A stretch of 64,000 nt of DNA from Candidimonas sp. SYP-B2681 (GCF_003971065.1 NZ_RYDV01000007.1:1-64000); one strand, 5' to 3'. Counted from the first letter of the stretch, positions 30,364 through 37,998 are shown. The notes: generated by a model from the sequence alone, not told the origin. Program-made: numbers and translations.

Positions 30364-30816
30364 ATGAAAAAGAAAATTGGTTTGTTTGCGGTTGCCGGTT
30401 TGATTGCATTGGTATCGACGCCTTCCATGGCGCAATTTGCCAAAGCTGAAGACGCCGCCAAATATCGCGGGGCCGCCATGGCCCTGATAGGATCGCACTT
30501 TGGCCGCATGGCTCCCGTCGCCAAGAAGGAAGCACCTTACGATAAGCAGAAAATCCAGGAAAATATTGCAGTACTTAATGTGTTGGCTGACCTGCCGTGG
30601 ACGGCATATGGTCCAGGCAAGGAAGGCGGAGAATCCCGGCCCGAAGTCTGGAGTGATTCCGAAGGATTCAAGCAGGCACAGGACAAATTCAAGACGGGTA
30701 TGACGAAGCTCACGGCAGCCTCAGATACCGGAGACTTCGACGCATTTCGGGTAGCCTTTGGCGAAGTCGGCAAGAGCTGTAAATCCTGTCACGACTCATA
30801 CCGTAAAAAGAAATAA
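30364..30816 (+). CDS. Cytochrome c' (c-type cytochrome, class II)
   Basis: This is a 150-residue periplasmic haem protein. The start at 30364 (AGGAG just upstream) gives a Sec signal peptide with a KKKIG positive end, a hydrophobic core and the cleavage-like site SMAQ. The haem-binding motif CKSCH (C139, C142, H143) is at the extreme C-terminus, the class II position typical of cytochrome c'. Such proteins are pentacoordinate and bind NO. The long open frame beginning at 30253 is not used. The NO reductase operon lies at the right end of the same window, which fits a role in handling NO, though linkage is not direct. Confidence 0.9.
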   Translation: MKKKIGLFAVAGLIALVSTPSMAQFAKAEDAAKYRGAAMALIGSHFGRMAPVAKKEAPYDKQKIQENIAVLNVLADLPWTAYGPGKEGGESRPEVWSDSEGFKQAQDKFKTGMTKLTAASDTGDFDAFRVAFGEVGKSCKSCHDSYRKKK

Positions 30817-30945
30817 GCGCGAGACGGGAGGTTATGCGCGGTTTGCATGGTGTTCCAAACTTTCGGGCGCTTTTTGCGAAAAAAATCGGTCTTTTCGTGG
30901 CGCGAGGACTCTTTTCGCGGTAGAATCTTTTTCTTTGCAGCACAA

Positions 30946-31021
30946 GGGCTGTTAGCTCAGTTGGTAGAGCAGCGGACTCTTAATCCGTAGGTCGGGCGTT
31001 CGAGCCGCCCACAGCCCACCA
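30946..31021 (+). tRNA. tRNA-Lys (anticodon CTT)
   Basis: A 76-nt cloverleaf is evident: the acceptor stem GGGCTGT pairs with ACAGCCC, and the encoded CCA end is present. The D arm contains AGCTCAGTTGGTAGAGC. The anticodon stem is GCGGA/TCCGT with loop CTCTTAA, giving anticodon CTT (reads AAG). The T arm has GTTCGAG. A TAGAAT box at 30921-30926, 20 bp upstream, is a plausible -10. It is transcribed as a single tRNA unit ending at the hairpin at 31039. Confidence 0.97.
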
Positions 31022-31038
31022 GTAATATCAAGCATTCA

Positions 31039-31065
31039 GGCCAATTCTTCGGAGTTGGCCTTTTT
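31039..31065 (+). terminator. Intrinsic terminator of the tRNA-Lys gene
   Basis: GGCCAATTC and GAGTTGGCC form a 9-bp stem (one G-U pair) closed by a stable TTCG tetraloop and followed by TTTTT. It lies 17 bp after the tRNA. Confidence 0.9.
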
Positions 31066-31339
31066 GTTGTCTGGGGTTTTTCTGACATGGTCCTTTATGC
31101 TGCCCTGCGGCCTATCTTGCCAAGCCCGGTCTTCAACGAATCTATGGCAAGGTAGCTGTGACGCTTGGTGCTGGTAGTCGACTTACGTCCGAGCACCGCG
31201 CCAACAGTGTAAAGGTCTACTCCCGATTGATCATTTCCGATGCCGCAGCGTGGCCCGGGCTGTTAACTATTCTGGTATCGTAGAGCCTTGACCCCATACT
31301 TATTGCGGGGTTATTTTTCAGTTCTCCTTAGGATTTGTA
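31066..31339. other. Intergenic region without a convincing gene
   Basis: The 274 bp between the tRNA terminator and the cold-shock gene hold short open stretches in two frames, but none with a ribosome-binding site or recognisable product. A TGACCCC/GGGGTTA hairpin with a following T run (31289-31318) lies just before the cold-shock gene. It may be a weak terminator or part of that gene's 5' leader, which in csp genes is often structured. Confidence 0.5.
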
Positions 31340-31549
31340 TTGAAAACAGAATTTGGTATCGTGAAATGGTTCAACAACGACAAGGGTTTCGGCTTCATCT
31401 CGCCTGAATCCGGTAGCAAGGACCATTTCGCACATTACAGCGACATCCAAGGCGATGGTCATAAAAGCCTTGAAGAAAACCAGCGCGTGTCGTATGTCTC
31501 AACAGCCGGGCAGAAAGGCCCTCAAGCGACGATGATTCAAGTGGTTTAA
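31340..31549 (+). CDS. Cold-shock domain protein (CspA family)
   Basis: This is a 69-residue single-domain nucleic-acid-binding protein. It has the opening [16 protein letters not shown], with RNP1 (KGFGFI) at residues 15-20. The RNP2 region at 28-33 reads DHFAHY where most CspA proteins have DLFVHF, so one aromatic and an aliphatic position are changed. It starts with TTG, preceded by AGGAT at the right distance. Csp proteins act as RNA chaperones; whether this one is cold-induced is unknown. Confidence 0.93.
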   Translation: MKTEFGIVKWFNNDKGFGFISPESGSKDHFAHYSDIQGDGHKSLEENQRVSYVSTAGQKGPQATMIQVV

Positions 31550-31679
31550 TCGCTCCGCTTGCCAGAATTGGTGAGCGGACAGAGCTGTTGAATGACTGGT
31601 CGAGCCCTATTAAGCATTGGGTTCGGCCTTCTTGCTTTGGGATGCTGGTTACGTCTCCAGCGACCCTCTTTTTGGATTA

Positions 31680-31704
31680 TAAAAAAGGCCCCAATGAAGG
31701 GGCC
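31680..31704 (-). terminator. Intrinsic terminator for the minus-strand gene at 31725
   Basis: Read on the minus strand, GGCCCC-TTCATT-GGGGCC is followed by TTTTTT. It lies 21 bp after the stop of the hydrophilic protein gene that begins at 32240. Confidence 0.85.
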
Positions 31705-31724
31705 AGTATGGCGTTGTGGAGCTG

Positions 31725-32240
31725 TTACTGATCGTCGCGCGGCCCGTCGGTTTTCTCCAATTTCATCGGCGTATCATCCTTAGGCCCGAAAGTCGACGAA
31801 GGAGCTCCCTGTGGATTCGGGTTGCCATCGAACTGTGTGGCTTTTTTCCCTTCCGCCTCTTGCGCGTCATGCTTCGCATTGCCTTCTTTGCGCCGGACGG
31901 TGTCCACAGCCTCTTCGCTGGCTTTTGCCTGTTCCTCGTCCATAGTGCTATCTTGCTGAAGATCGTGCGTTTTGGGTCCCTTGATGCCAGGATAGCTCTG
32001 TGTCTGACCTTGGCCGGACTGCCCTAAATCTTGCTGGTTTGGCTGATCTTGGCGCATGTGGCTAGGGGTGTTATGAGCGGGGTTGGTTTGACCGGGATTT
32101 TTCTTAGTTGGCACGCCGGGGCCGTCTATACCTGCTCGATCCCCTCCAGGGCCATAGGACTCCTTCACGCGGGGGTCCATCTCGTTGCCTTGTTCCAGGT
32201 CCGGTTGCGGGCGCTTCCCGGTTCTCTTATTTTGTTCCAT
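31725..32240 (-). CDS. Hypothetical hydrophilic, probably disordered protein
   Basis: I do not recognise this 171-residue protein. It is almost devoid of hydrophobic residues and very rich in Gln, Asp, Glu, Lys, Gly and Pro, and has no predicted membrane segment or signal peptide. The composition suggests an intrinsically disordered, possibly stress-related (hydrophilin-like) protein. That is inference from composition. A clean intrinsic terminator lies just downstream, which supports expression. A second small protein of similar character is encoded upstream on the same strand (32392-32580). Confidence 0.7.
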   Translation of the reverse strand: MEQNKRTGKRPQPDLEQGNEMDPRVKESYGPGGDRAGIDGPGVPTKKNPGQTNPAHNTPSHMRQDQPNQQDLGQSGQGQTQSYPGIKGPKTHDLQQDSTMDEEQAKASEEAVDTVRRKEGNAKHDAQEAEGKKATQFDGNPNPQGAPSSTFGPKDDTPMKLEKTDGPRDDQ

Positions 32241-32391
32241 GGCGTTTCTCCGTAAGCAGAAGCAGGGCAGCTCGGTCGAACAGCCTAAAAGCCTTGCTTG
32301 CTTAATACGGCAAGCGACGTGCCTGACCGGAGTGGGCGCAAAAAAGCCCTCTACAGACGGCCTACCTGATTAGAGTGCTACGTGCATGCCA

Positions 32392-32580
32392 TTAACGACT
32401 TGTCGGCTCATCGCCTCCCGGCTGGACGTTATCTTGTCGGTTACCTTTTGAGTCCGGAGTTTCTTCTTCCGGCTTACCGGCCGGGCGTCCGCCGCCGCCA
32501 ACGTCGTTATTGGGAACCTTGCTAATTTCCCCAGGAGGTTCGCGCTTCACGGGATCGGTGTCTGGCATTGGCTTCGTCAT
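32392..32580 (-). CDS. Hypothetical small hydrophilic protein
   Basis: This unrecognised 62-residue protein is rich in Gly, Pro, Asp, Glu and Lys, with a GGGG run in the middle and no hydrophobic segment. The ATG at 32580 is preceded by a very strong GAGGAGG Shine-Dalgarno sequence, which decides the start. A longer in-frame opening to 33036 would cross the divergent promoter region and encode basic, unrelated sequence, so it is rejected. It resembles the neighbour at 31725-32240 in composition only. Confidence 0.7.
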   Translation of the reverse strand: MTKPMPDTDPVKREPPGEISKVPNNDVGGGGRPAGKPEEETPDSKGNRQDNVQPGGDEPTSR

Positions 32581-32730
32581 GATCGCCTCCTCGTGGACTG
32601 ATAAGAAACAGCGGCAATACGCGTGCCTGAGGACGCAGAAGACGCTCATTCGGTAGAGGAGGGAACTACGGATTAGAGAGTCTTCAGCCAGCGAACGAGG
32701 GCAATGCGAAGACAGGATCCGCCGTTTCGC

Positions 32731-32745
32731 TACAACGACGTTGTA
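32731..32745. promoter_or_regulatory. 15-bp palindrome, possible operator
   Basis: TACAAC-GAC-GTTGTA is a perfect dyad with a 3-bp centre. It lies in the divergent spacer, about 150 bp from the small gene and 180 bp from the SDR gene. The form is that of a dimeric repressor site, but no cognate regulator is adjacent. Confidence 0.35.
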
Positions 32746-32881
32746 CGCCGTGCTGAGTCGCCAGTTCGGCGGCACGGAATAGGGCACTGAAACTGAACCG
32801 AACCGCATCGCCCGACCCTTCATGAAGACGGTTCTCAAAACGTGACAGCAAGAAACGGATAGCTCTGAGCTGCGGGCTTCA

Positions 32882-32914
32882 TTACGCTGATTATCCAAAG
32901 TTAAATCAGCGTAA
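32882..32914. promoter_or_regulatory. Perfect 11-bp inverted repeat abutting the SDR ribosome-binding site
   Basis: TTACGCTGATT and AATCAGCGTAA are separated by 11 bp. The right arm runs into the AAGGA ribosome-binding site (32913-32917) of the SDR gene that starts at 32925. It may be a DNA operator with half-sites two helical turns apart, or an RNA hairpin that hides the ribosome-binding site. Confidence 0.55.
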
Positions 32915-32924
32915 GGATTAAAAA

Positions 32925-33689
32925 ATGAATCAGTTGTCCGGAAAAGTGGCGATTGTAACGGGCGCAAGTTCAGGCATTGGCTACGAGACCGCGAAGTTGT
33001 TCGCGAAAGAGGGAGCGAAAGTCGTCGTAACGGCACGCCGTCGAGTCGAGTTAGACTTGCTTGTCGCCCAGATTAAAGATAGTGGGGGCGAAGCGATTGC
33101 TGTCGCCGGAGATATCAAAGAAGAGAAACTTGCCAAAACATTGGTGAATATAGCCGTCGGTCGCTTTGGGGGATTGGATATTGCCTTCAACAATGCCGGC
33201 TCGACAGGGGAGAGTGCATCGGTTCCCGATATTTCAGCTGATGCATGGAATGTAATTCTCGATACAAACCTGACCAGCGCGTTCTTTGGTGCGAAATATC
33301 AAATTCCAGCGATGGTAACGCGGGGCGGTGGCTCAATTATATTCACATCATCCTTTGTTGGTCACGCCGTGGGCTTCCCGGGAATGGGGGCCTATGCGGC
33401 AAGCAAGGCCGGGTTGATCGGCCTCATGCAAGTGATCGTTGTTGAGTATGGTTCGCATGGAATCCGAGCCAATGCTCTTCTACCGGGAGGCACAGATACT
33501 CCGATGGGGCGGGCCGCGACTAATACGCCAGAAGCCCGTGCCTTCGTCGAAGGGCTGCACGCGCTAAAGCGTTTGGCACTGCCGCAGGAGATTGCACGAT
33601 CGGCGCTTTACCTCGCATCCGATGCATCGAGTTTCACGACGGGGTCAAACTTGATGGCCGATGGCGGAATTTCCATTAATCGGACGTAG
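32925..33689 (+). CDS. SDR-family oxidoreductase
   Basis: This is a 254-residue classical short-chain dehydrogenase/reductase. The nucleotide-binding motif TGASSGIG is at residues 12-19 and FNNAG near 88-92. The catalytic Tyr157 and Lys161 are in YAASK, with a serine pair (S142-S143) upstream. The R38-R40 region after the second strand is compatible with NADP preference, but this is not certain. The substrate is unknown. The perfect inverted repeat directly before its start suggests specific regulation, and it stands alone in an accessory region. Confidence 0.92.
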   Translation: MNQLSGKVAIVTGASSGIGYETAKLFAKEGAKVVVTARRRVELDLLVAQIKDSGGEAIAVAGDIKEEKLAKTLVNIAVGRFGGLDIAFNNAGSTGESASVPDISADAWNVILDTNLTSAFFGAKYQIPAMVTRGGGSIIFTSSFVGHAVGFPGMGAYAASKAGLIGLMQVIVVEYGSHGIRANALLPGGTDTPMGRAATNTPEARAFVEGLHALKRLALPQEIARSALYLASDASSFTTGSNLMADGGISINRT

Positions 33690-33763
33690 ACAGGCGAAAC
33701 TCCCCGGTCATGTCGGGAACGCTGCGTTTTAATGCGCGGGTGGAAGGCCCAAGTGGTCGCTGC

Positions 33764-34396
33764 TTACGACACTACCGCGGGTTGGCCGTCAACTGCGGCT
33801 CCGCCATAGCCGCGACTATTCGCAAACTTTCCTTTTCTGGCCACAGGACGACGGGCAAGGCGCTGAACATTCTGCAGAAGGATCCCAATCATCTTTTGGA
33901 TTTCCTCGATGTTTGCCTTCATTTCCGCATATATAAAAGAGGATTGATATTGCGACGCCTTAGGGCCGTATTCGTTCGATGCAAATTCCGGAGCGTCGCG
34001 CGTCGCATCTAAGATGTTGTCTATGTCTTCGAGAATCTTCTTTATTATTTCTTCGTTACGAAAGAATCCGACGCGGTTTTCAAGGCGGACCATGGCCAAA
34101 AGTCTCAGTTTTTGAGGTGCGCCTACGAGGCCATGCTTGGATAATGCTTCGCTAGCGCGCGGCAGATGATCCACCGCGTCGATTATTCTTTTGAAGTCGC
34201 GGTCGCGGTCATAGATCAGGCCCTCGGCTTGCCCCCTCGTCTCTGCATCAAAAAGGTCTAAGTCGTGAACTCGTCCAAAGCCCACAAGCCTATTTCGAAT
34301 GACATCGGACAGGAAGTTTCTTGACTGCTGCAGAAACCTTATGAGATGTTGCTTTGATGGCTCGGTAACACCATCAAACTCGCCGAAGTAGGACAT
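33764..34396 (-). CDS. Hypothetical protein, mostly helical
   Basis: I do not recognise this 210-residue protein. It appears largely alpha-helical and charged, with no signal peptide or membrane segment. The middle contains an RNEEIIKKILEDIDNILD helix and a later KANIEEIQKMIGILLQN helix, a pattern compatible with coiled coils. The C-terminus (about 180-210) is Gly/Arg-rich. A good GGGGAG ribosome-binding site precedes the ATG, so it is probably translated. It lies convergent with the SDR gene, among other small accessory genes. Confidence 0.7.
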   Translation of the reverse strand: MSYFGEFDGVTEPSKQHLIRFLQQSRNFLSDVIRNRLVGFGRVHDLDLFDAETRGQAEGLIYDRDRDFKRIIDAVDHLPRASEALSKHGLVGAPQKLRLLAMVRLENRVGFFRNEEIIKKILEDIDNILDATRDAPEFASNEYGPKASQYQSSFIYAEMKANIEEIQKMIGILLQNVQRLARRPVARKGKFANSRGYGGAAVDGQPAVVS

Positions 34397-34711
34397 AAAG
34401 CTCCCCTTTGATGCATTAGTAAGTAAAGGTATCCGATTCTATCGAGGAAGGCGTGTAAGGACATTTGCCCGTACGGCGTAGGCCGAGCTTCGTATCGGGC
34501 TGTTCGTAGTGGGCCGTTTCTTTCGACGCTTACCCGCCCTTTGCGACAATTTGCACGGCTGCGCCGAAGCTCCGCCACATGGCTACGCTCGCCGCCGTTA
34601 GCGGTGTCCTATCAAGAATCCTAACTTGTGTAGCAAATGGTTACTGCTCGCAAGGTGGGAACGCGGGCATCGCCGTTAGAATCGACATGGTTACAAAATC
34701 AAAGAGTCGGA
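34397..34711. other. Intergenic region, nothing identified
   Basis: These 315 bp lie between the divergent helical-protein gene and the small lipoprotein gene. I found no convincing reading frame, RNA gene or strong hairpin. Confidence 0.5.
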
Positions 34712-34846
34712 ATGAAGATAATGTTGATGGCAGTAGTGTTGTCTGTGATGTCGGGATGCGTGGGATATATTCATAGTGGGCACCCGCATGACAACCGAAA
34801 TGGTGATTTTTGCCCACCAGGGCAAGCGAAGAAAGGAAATTGCTAA
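34712..34846 (+). CDS. Small lipoprotein of unknown function
   Basis: This is a 44-residue predicted lipoprotein: a short hydrophobic leader, the lipobox VMSGC, then a hydrophilic tail ending FCPPGQAKKGNC. Tails of the CPPG(Q/L/H)AKKG(N/R)C form occur in small lipoproteins of Burkholderiales that I have seen only as hypothetical proteins. The start is chosen at 34712; the upstream in-frame ATG at 34637 would put a charged 25-residue extension before the signal sequence. Function unknown. Confidence 0.65.
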   Translation: MKIMLMAVVLSVMSGCVGYIHSGHPHDNRNGDFCPPGQAKKGNC

Positions 34847-35253
34847 GCAGGATGCGGAAACGGTACAACTCCACTTCCGTTTAGGCGCAACTGCAACGAA
34901 TACAAATCCGTTTGATCGCTTTCGTTACTTGTCACGCATACGTCGTTGGAGACGGCAAGCATGCACATACATGTAAAAGCGCGACTTCGATTGGATTTCT
35001 CGACAATGGCTGGAGTGTTTTCGTTGGCGGTTTATGCGCAGTGCTCATGCCCTTCAGCCATTGGCAAGAGTGCCGTAGCGGCGATACTCGTAAGACAATA
35101 AGAATTGAAGTCAAGCCGGCCTTACCGTTCCCGCAGCCTGCCAAATAGTGCAATGAATTCTGCAGTCCAGGTACACCGATTGGGACCATTGCGCTACCGG
35201 TTCCCTTGCTGTCTACTTGCGCTATGATGATATTTCCTAGGTAGGAGTGGACC
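34847..35253. other. Intergenic region without a supported gene
   Basis: This 407-bp stretch contains a TTG-initiated frame at 34912-35148 (78 codons) with several Cys and His residues but no ribosome-binding site or recognised family. I see no other feature. The frame is noted among the rejected items. Confidence 0.5.
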
Positions 35254-35427
35254 ATGTGGACTTGCCGGCACTGTGGGCTCATTGTTATGTCGCACACAGT
35301 CGAACCTGAAATCGACGACGAAGGGTGTTATTTCATTTGCCCCGGCTGCGAGGGTAGAAATAGACTCGTGAGCGCGGGCGATGAAGGGGACGAAGGGCAT
35401 GTCGAACTGACACAGCCCGACGTTTAG
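35254..35427 (+). CDS. Zinc-ribbon-like microprotein (57 residues)
   Basis: The frame encodes 57 residues with paired cysteines C4-x2-C7 and C29-x2-C32, a pattern of a small zinc ribbon. It begins MWTCRHCG and has CPGCEGRNRLV around the second pair. The C-terminal third is acidic. A TAGGAG ribosome-binding site lies six bases before the ATG. Zinc binding is inferred from the cysteine spacing. A partner or function is not known. It is likely a real gene because of the start signals and the conserved-looking cysteine pattern. Confidence 0.7.
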   Translation: MWTCRHCGLIVMSHTVEPEIDDEGCYFICPGCEGRNRLVSAGDEGDEGHVELTQPDV

Positions 35428-35541
35428 TACGCTTTTAACTCTCGGCTTGTACGGTATCTGTCGGATAAACTATCCAGGGTCTACGTGCCGAAGCCAAACT
35501 TTAGTTGCGCTGTAACCCATCCAAACACGCGGAAGGCTGCT

Positions 35542-35745
35542 ATGGCATACGATTTGGTCGATTGGTCGCAGGCACCCGAACTCGCAAGATGGTGGGCCAT
35601 GGATGCTAATGGAAAGGCTTACTGGCATTGCGAGCCGGATATAGCTCCATTCACTGATTTTTGGATGCCGGGTCAAATTGAAGCACCGCATTTTGGGTTC
35701 GCGGGCAACTGGAAACAATCGCTAACGGAGCGACCGCAAGGTTAG
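35542..35745 (+). CDS. Hypothetical small protein rich in Trp
   Basis: This 67-residue unrecognised protein has six tryptophans, notably in the DWSQAPELARWWAMD opening. Openings of the type D-W-S-x-A-P...W-W-x-x-D are seen in phage and mobile-element hypothetical proteins, so a phage origin is possible but not shown. A GGAAGG ribosome-binding site lies 5 bp before the ATG at 35542. An upstream ATG at 35485 lacks one. Its stop codon overlaps the convergent gene's stop by 3-4 bp. Confidence 0.6.
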   Translation: MAYDLVDWSQAPELARWWAMDANGKAYWHCEPDIAPFTDFWMPGQIEAPHFGFAGNWKQSLTERPQG

Positions 35746-35936
35746 CCCCCCAGATCTATGCCAGGATCCAGCGGACTCGCCGTCTGTTCTTTGTTGCGAC
35801 GCTTTGTAGTTTGCTTTATTCCCGATTTGCGCGGCGGATCGCTCTCTTTTTTGGTATCGGATTCCGCGCGGTCGGATTCGCGCTTGCCTGCCAATGAAAT
35901 GCGTGGTTCGCCGGGCTCGAGTTTGGCTTGTGTCAT
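35742..35936 (-). CDS. Hypothetical small basic hydrophilic protein
   Basis: This 64-residue unrecognised protein is dominated by Lys, Arg, Glu, Asp and Ser, with no hydrophobic stretch, and is likely disordered. GGGAGA precedes the ATG at 35936 and supports this start over the in-frame ATG at 35975. It is convergent with the Trp-rich gene, the stop codons overlapping. Its composition echoes the disordered proteins at 31725 and 32392, though no shared motif was found. Confidence 0.55.
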   Translation of the reverse strand: MTQAKLEPGEPRISLAGKRESDRAESDTKKESDPPRKSGIKQTTKRRNKEQTASPLDPGIDLGG

Positions 35937-36082
35937 ATCGGTCTCCCAGGGTGGGTGGTATTCCCTGTAGTGCAAAATTCATGCCTGGCCCCGCAATATT
36001 AACGGCCCTGCAGGAATTGCGAGCGTATTCAGGCAAACCCTTCGATCTGGCCTTTTGAGCGCACTCATTAAGACGAACAAGA

Positions 36083-36490
36083 TCAACGCCGTTTGGTTAC
36101 CGCTTTACGGGTCCGTAACCGTGAATCGGCAGGCACGGGTAAAGGGCTCCCCGCGTGTGAGGTAAGCCAGTTCTTGATTTGGGTTTGGTCGCCGGCGTAC
36201 CAGTCACTGCCGACCTCTGTCACGACGACGTCTTTGATATTTGAGAATTCCCCCATGACGCCCTCGAACGCCGCAGATCTTATGTCGATTGCGACAAGAT
36301 CCGTGGTCATGAAAACGCCTATTCCTTTCGAATCAATCCAGAGCGGAATAGCATTTTTATCTACCGTCGCTTTTAGATTGCTTACCACCTTCTGGATTGC
36401 CTTTAGGTTGTCTTGAGACGTGGATACGAGCAACAGATAGTTCCGGGTGCCGCCGGTGGAGGTCGTGTCGTCTCCAAATGGGTTTTCCAT
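36083..36490 (-). CDS. Hypothetical protein
   Basis: I do not recognise this 135-residue protein. After a polar start (MENPFGDDTTSTGGTRN) it alternates strands and helices: NYLLLVSTSQDN, KAIQKVVSNLKATVD, GIGVFMTTDLVAIDIRS. The tail is basic and probably disordered. AGGA lies 6-7 bp before the ATG at 36490. An upstream in-frame ATG at 36547 adds 19 residues and is less likely. It looks like a cytoplasmic alpha/beta protein. No neighbour suggests a role. Confidence 0.6.
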   Translation of the reverse strand: MENPFGDDTTSTGGTRNYLLLVSTSQDNLKAIQKVVSNLKATVDKNAIPLWIDSKGIGVFMTTDLVAIDIRSAAFEGVMGEFSNIKDVVVTEVGSDWYAGDQTQIKNWLTSHAGSPLPVPADSRLRTRKAVTKRR

Positions 36491-36627
36491 AGTTATCCTG
36501 ACTCTTAGAATTCGCTTGCTTGAAGTATCGAGCATAGTCGACGACAAGCATGAACGTTGATGGGATATCCATCCGCCCGACCATTCAATGTGGAAAACGA
36601 TTCTTTGCCGGTATTAAGGCAACCAGC

Positions 36628-36852
36628 CTATGGAAGTAGGCGGAACCCGGCATCGACACCCCACTTATCGGTGCGTCGAAGCCAAATCGTATTGCATACC
36701 GTGCAATTATATTGCCGCTCCAGAACACCTTCGTAAGCGTTCGGGGGCCGCGCCGACATAAGCTTCATGGCGGCATGGGGTTCAGTTCCGCCGCTGCCAA
36801 GCGAGAGTGCGTAACAAGCTGTGCATATCGAAGCTGTGTTTGTGTATTGCAT
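36628..36852 (-). CDS. CxxC/CxxC small protein, probable zinc binder
   Basis: This 74-residue protein has cysteines C10-x2-C13 and C50-x2-C53, the spacing of a zinc ribbon with a 36-residue loop. The motif around the second pair is YNCTVCNTIWLRR. There is no signal peptide. The ribosome-binding site is weak. Function is not known; it is the second small paired-cysteine protein in this stretch after 35254-35427, but the sequences are otherwise unlike. Confidence 0.6.
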   Translation of the reverse strand: MQYTNTASICTACYALSLGSGGTEPHAAMKLMSARPPNAYEGVLERQYNCTVCNTIWLRRTDKWGVDAGFRLLP

Positions 36853-37011
36853 GAATAAAGGGTATCGCAGTTTGCATAGAATTGAAAGGTTTGGTCACAT
36901 CAAGCGCCAGCGGTGTGTGGGCCGCGAGCACCGAAACGCTTCCATGATGCCGGGTAGGCTATTTATGTCATTACGCAAGTTGAGGCTCTGCAAGTAGGCT
37001 TCAAACCTTGC

Positions 37012-37356
37012 TTAGCGAGATATCAGGATAACGTAAGGGTCGCCTCTGCCTTTATTCAAATGTCCTTCAATGAATAATTTCGCCTTTAGCGTGTCGTATA
37101 TAAAACGCGTACCCGGGACAGGACTGTACGACCGGTAAAACGGAGTACCAATGCCCGGTATCGACACTTCGGCGCCTTCTTCGTCGAAACGGAGGCCGAC
37201 AGGCAGACTGACTCGATTCAAACGCCACTTGTCGCCGGCTTTCGCCGATACGATAAGCTGTACCTGGGCGTCTTGACCAGGCGCGATCGGAAGTCTTGAG
37301 TCCCGAATGAACTCGACCACGGCCTCAGCCCCTTCAGCGCGATTCTTGCTTGCCAT
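37012..37356 (-). CDS. Hypothetical protein, probably beta-rich
   Basis: I do not recognise this 114-residue protein. It has alternating polar and hydrophobic residues (VQLIVSAKAGDKWRLNRVSLPVGLRF) suggesting beta structure, and no signal peptide or membrane segment. It lies between a paired-cysteine gene and the hemerythrin-like gene on the same strand, with 53 bp to the latter. A weak GAG ribosome-binding site precedes the ATG. Confidence 0.55.
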   Translation of the reverse strand: MASKNRAEGAEAVVEFIRDSRLPIAPGQDAQVQLIVSAKAGDKWRLNRVSLPVGLRFDEEGAEVSIPGIGTPFYRSYSPVPGTRFIYDTLKAKLFIEGHLNKGRGDPYVILISR

Positions 37357-37409
37357 GTTTTACTCGAATGGATGGTTGGGCCGGTGATTTTAACCGGCTT
37401 AGGCTAGGT

Positions 37410-37850
37410 CTACGACGCGAGTGCCTTCTCATATTCGGTCACGTACTGTCGGGCCAAAGAAATCTTTTGCTTTTCGTTCAGAATCTTTCCTGCCATTTGG
37501 AAAAATTTGTGCTCTTCCTCTGTGAGGTGGTGATGTACTTTGTCGGATAATTTTTTGGCGGTGGCAAGCCAGCCGGGGCTAGACGGGTCGGTTTCTTCGA
37601 GGCTTTCCACTAGCTCGTCGATTTCATGGTGTTCAGCTATGGCATGTCGAGACAGGTCGATCCCGGGATCAGTATCCATTAGCGGAACATACAGGTGGCG
37701 CTCCTCGGCGAGAGCATGAGCGGCCAAAACGGTCTTCAGGTTCTCGAAAAGTGAGCTTCGTTCCTGACTGTCGCCGCTGGTTCCGAGTAGTTGCTTAGTC
37801 AAGCCACGCTGGACTTCGTGACTTTCTCTGAGTACTTCAAAAATATTCAT
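37410..37850 (-). CDS. Hemerythrin-domain (HHE) protein
   Basis: This 146-residue four-helix protein carries candidate non-haem di-iron ligands: H11, H45-x3-E49, H74/H75, H107-H108 and E112/H114, in the H...HxxxE...H...HxxxE arrangement of hemerythrin-like domains. Family members sense or bind O2 or NO, or protect iron sites. AGAGGAA precedes the ATG. The neighbouring Cio oxidase and lipocalin suggest an oxygen- or stress-related role, which is inference. Confidence 0.88.
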   Translation of the reverse strand: MNIFEVLRESHEVQRGLTKQLLGTSGDSQERSSLFENLKTVLAAHALAEERHLYVPLMDTDPGIDLSRHAIAEHHEIDELVESLEETDPSSPGWLATAKKLSDKVHHHLTEEEHKFFQMAGKILNEKQKISLARQYVTEYEKALAS

Positions 37851-37998
37851 CGGGTTCCTCTAAGAGACTGGCCATCGGCATACTGAAAGCATACCCTTTA
37901 ATCGTGTCAGCTTCTTGGCGGGACCGGTATTTGCCGGTGCAAGGTCGCAACTCACCCTTCAGATAAACGAAAATTCGGCATGAGAATAAAGGTACATT

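Larger units (their letters stand above)
32581..32924. other. Divergent promoter region between a small gene and an SDR gene
   Basis: This 344-bp stretch has no gene. It holds the upstream regions of the minus-strand small protein and the plus-strand SDR oxidoreductase, with two dyad-symmetry elements that are listed separately. Confidence 0.6.

Noticed and set aside
34912-35148. Plus-strand frame of 78 codons starting at TTG
   Set aside because: No ribosome-binding site, no family similarity; Cys/His content alone is not sufficient.
34932-35297. Minus-strand frame of 121 codons across the same region
   Set aside because: No start signals and it overlaps the better-supported zinc-ribbon gene on the other strand.
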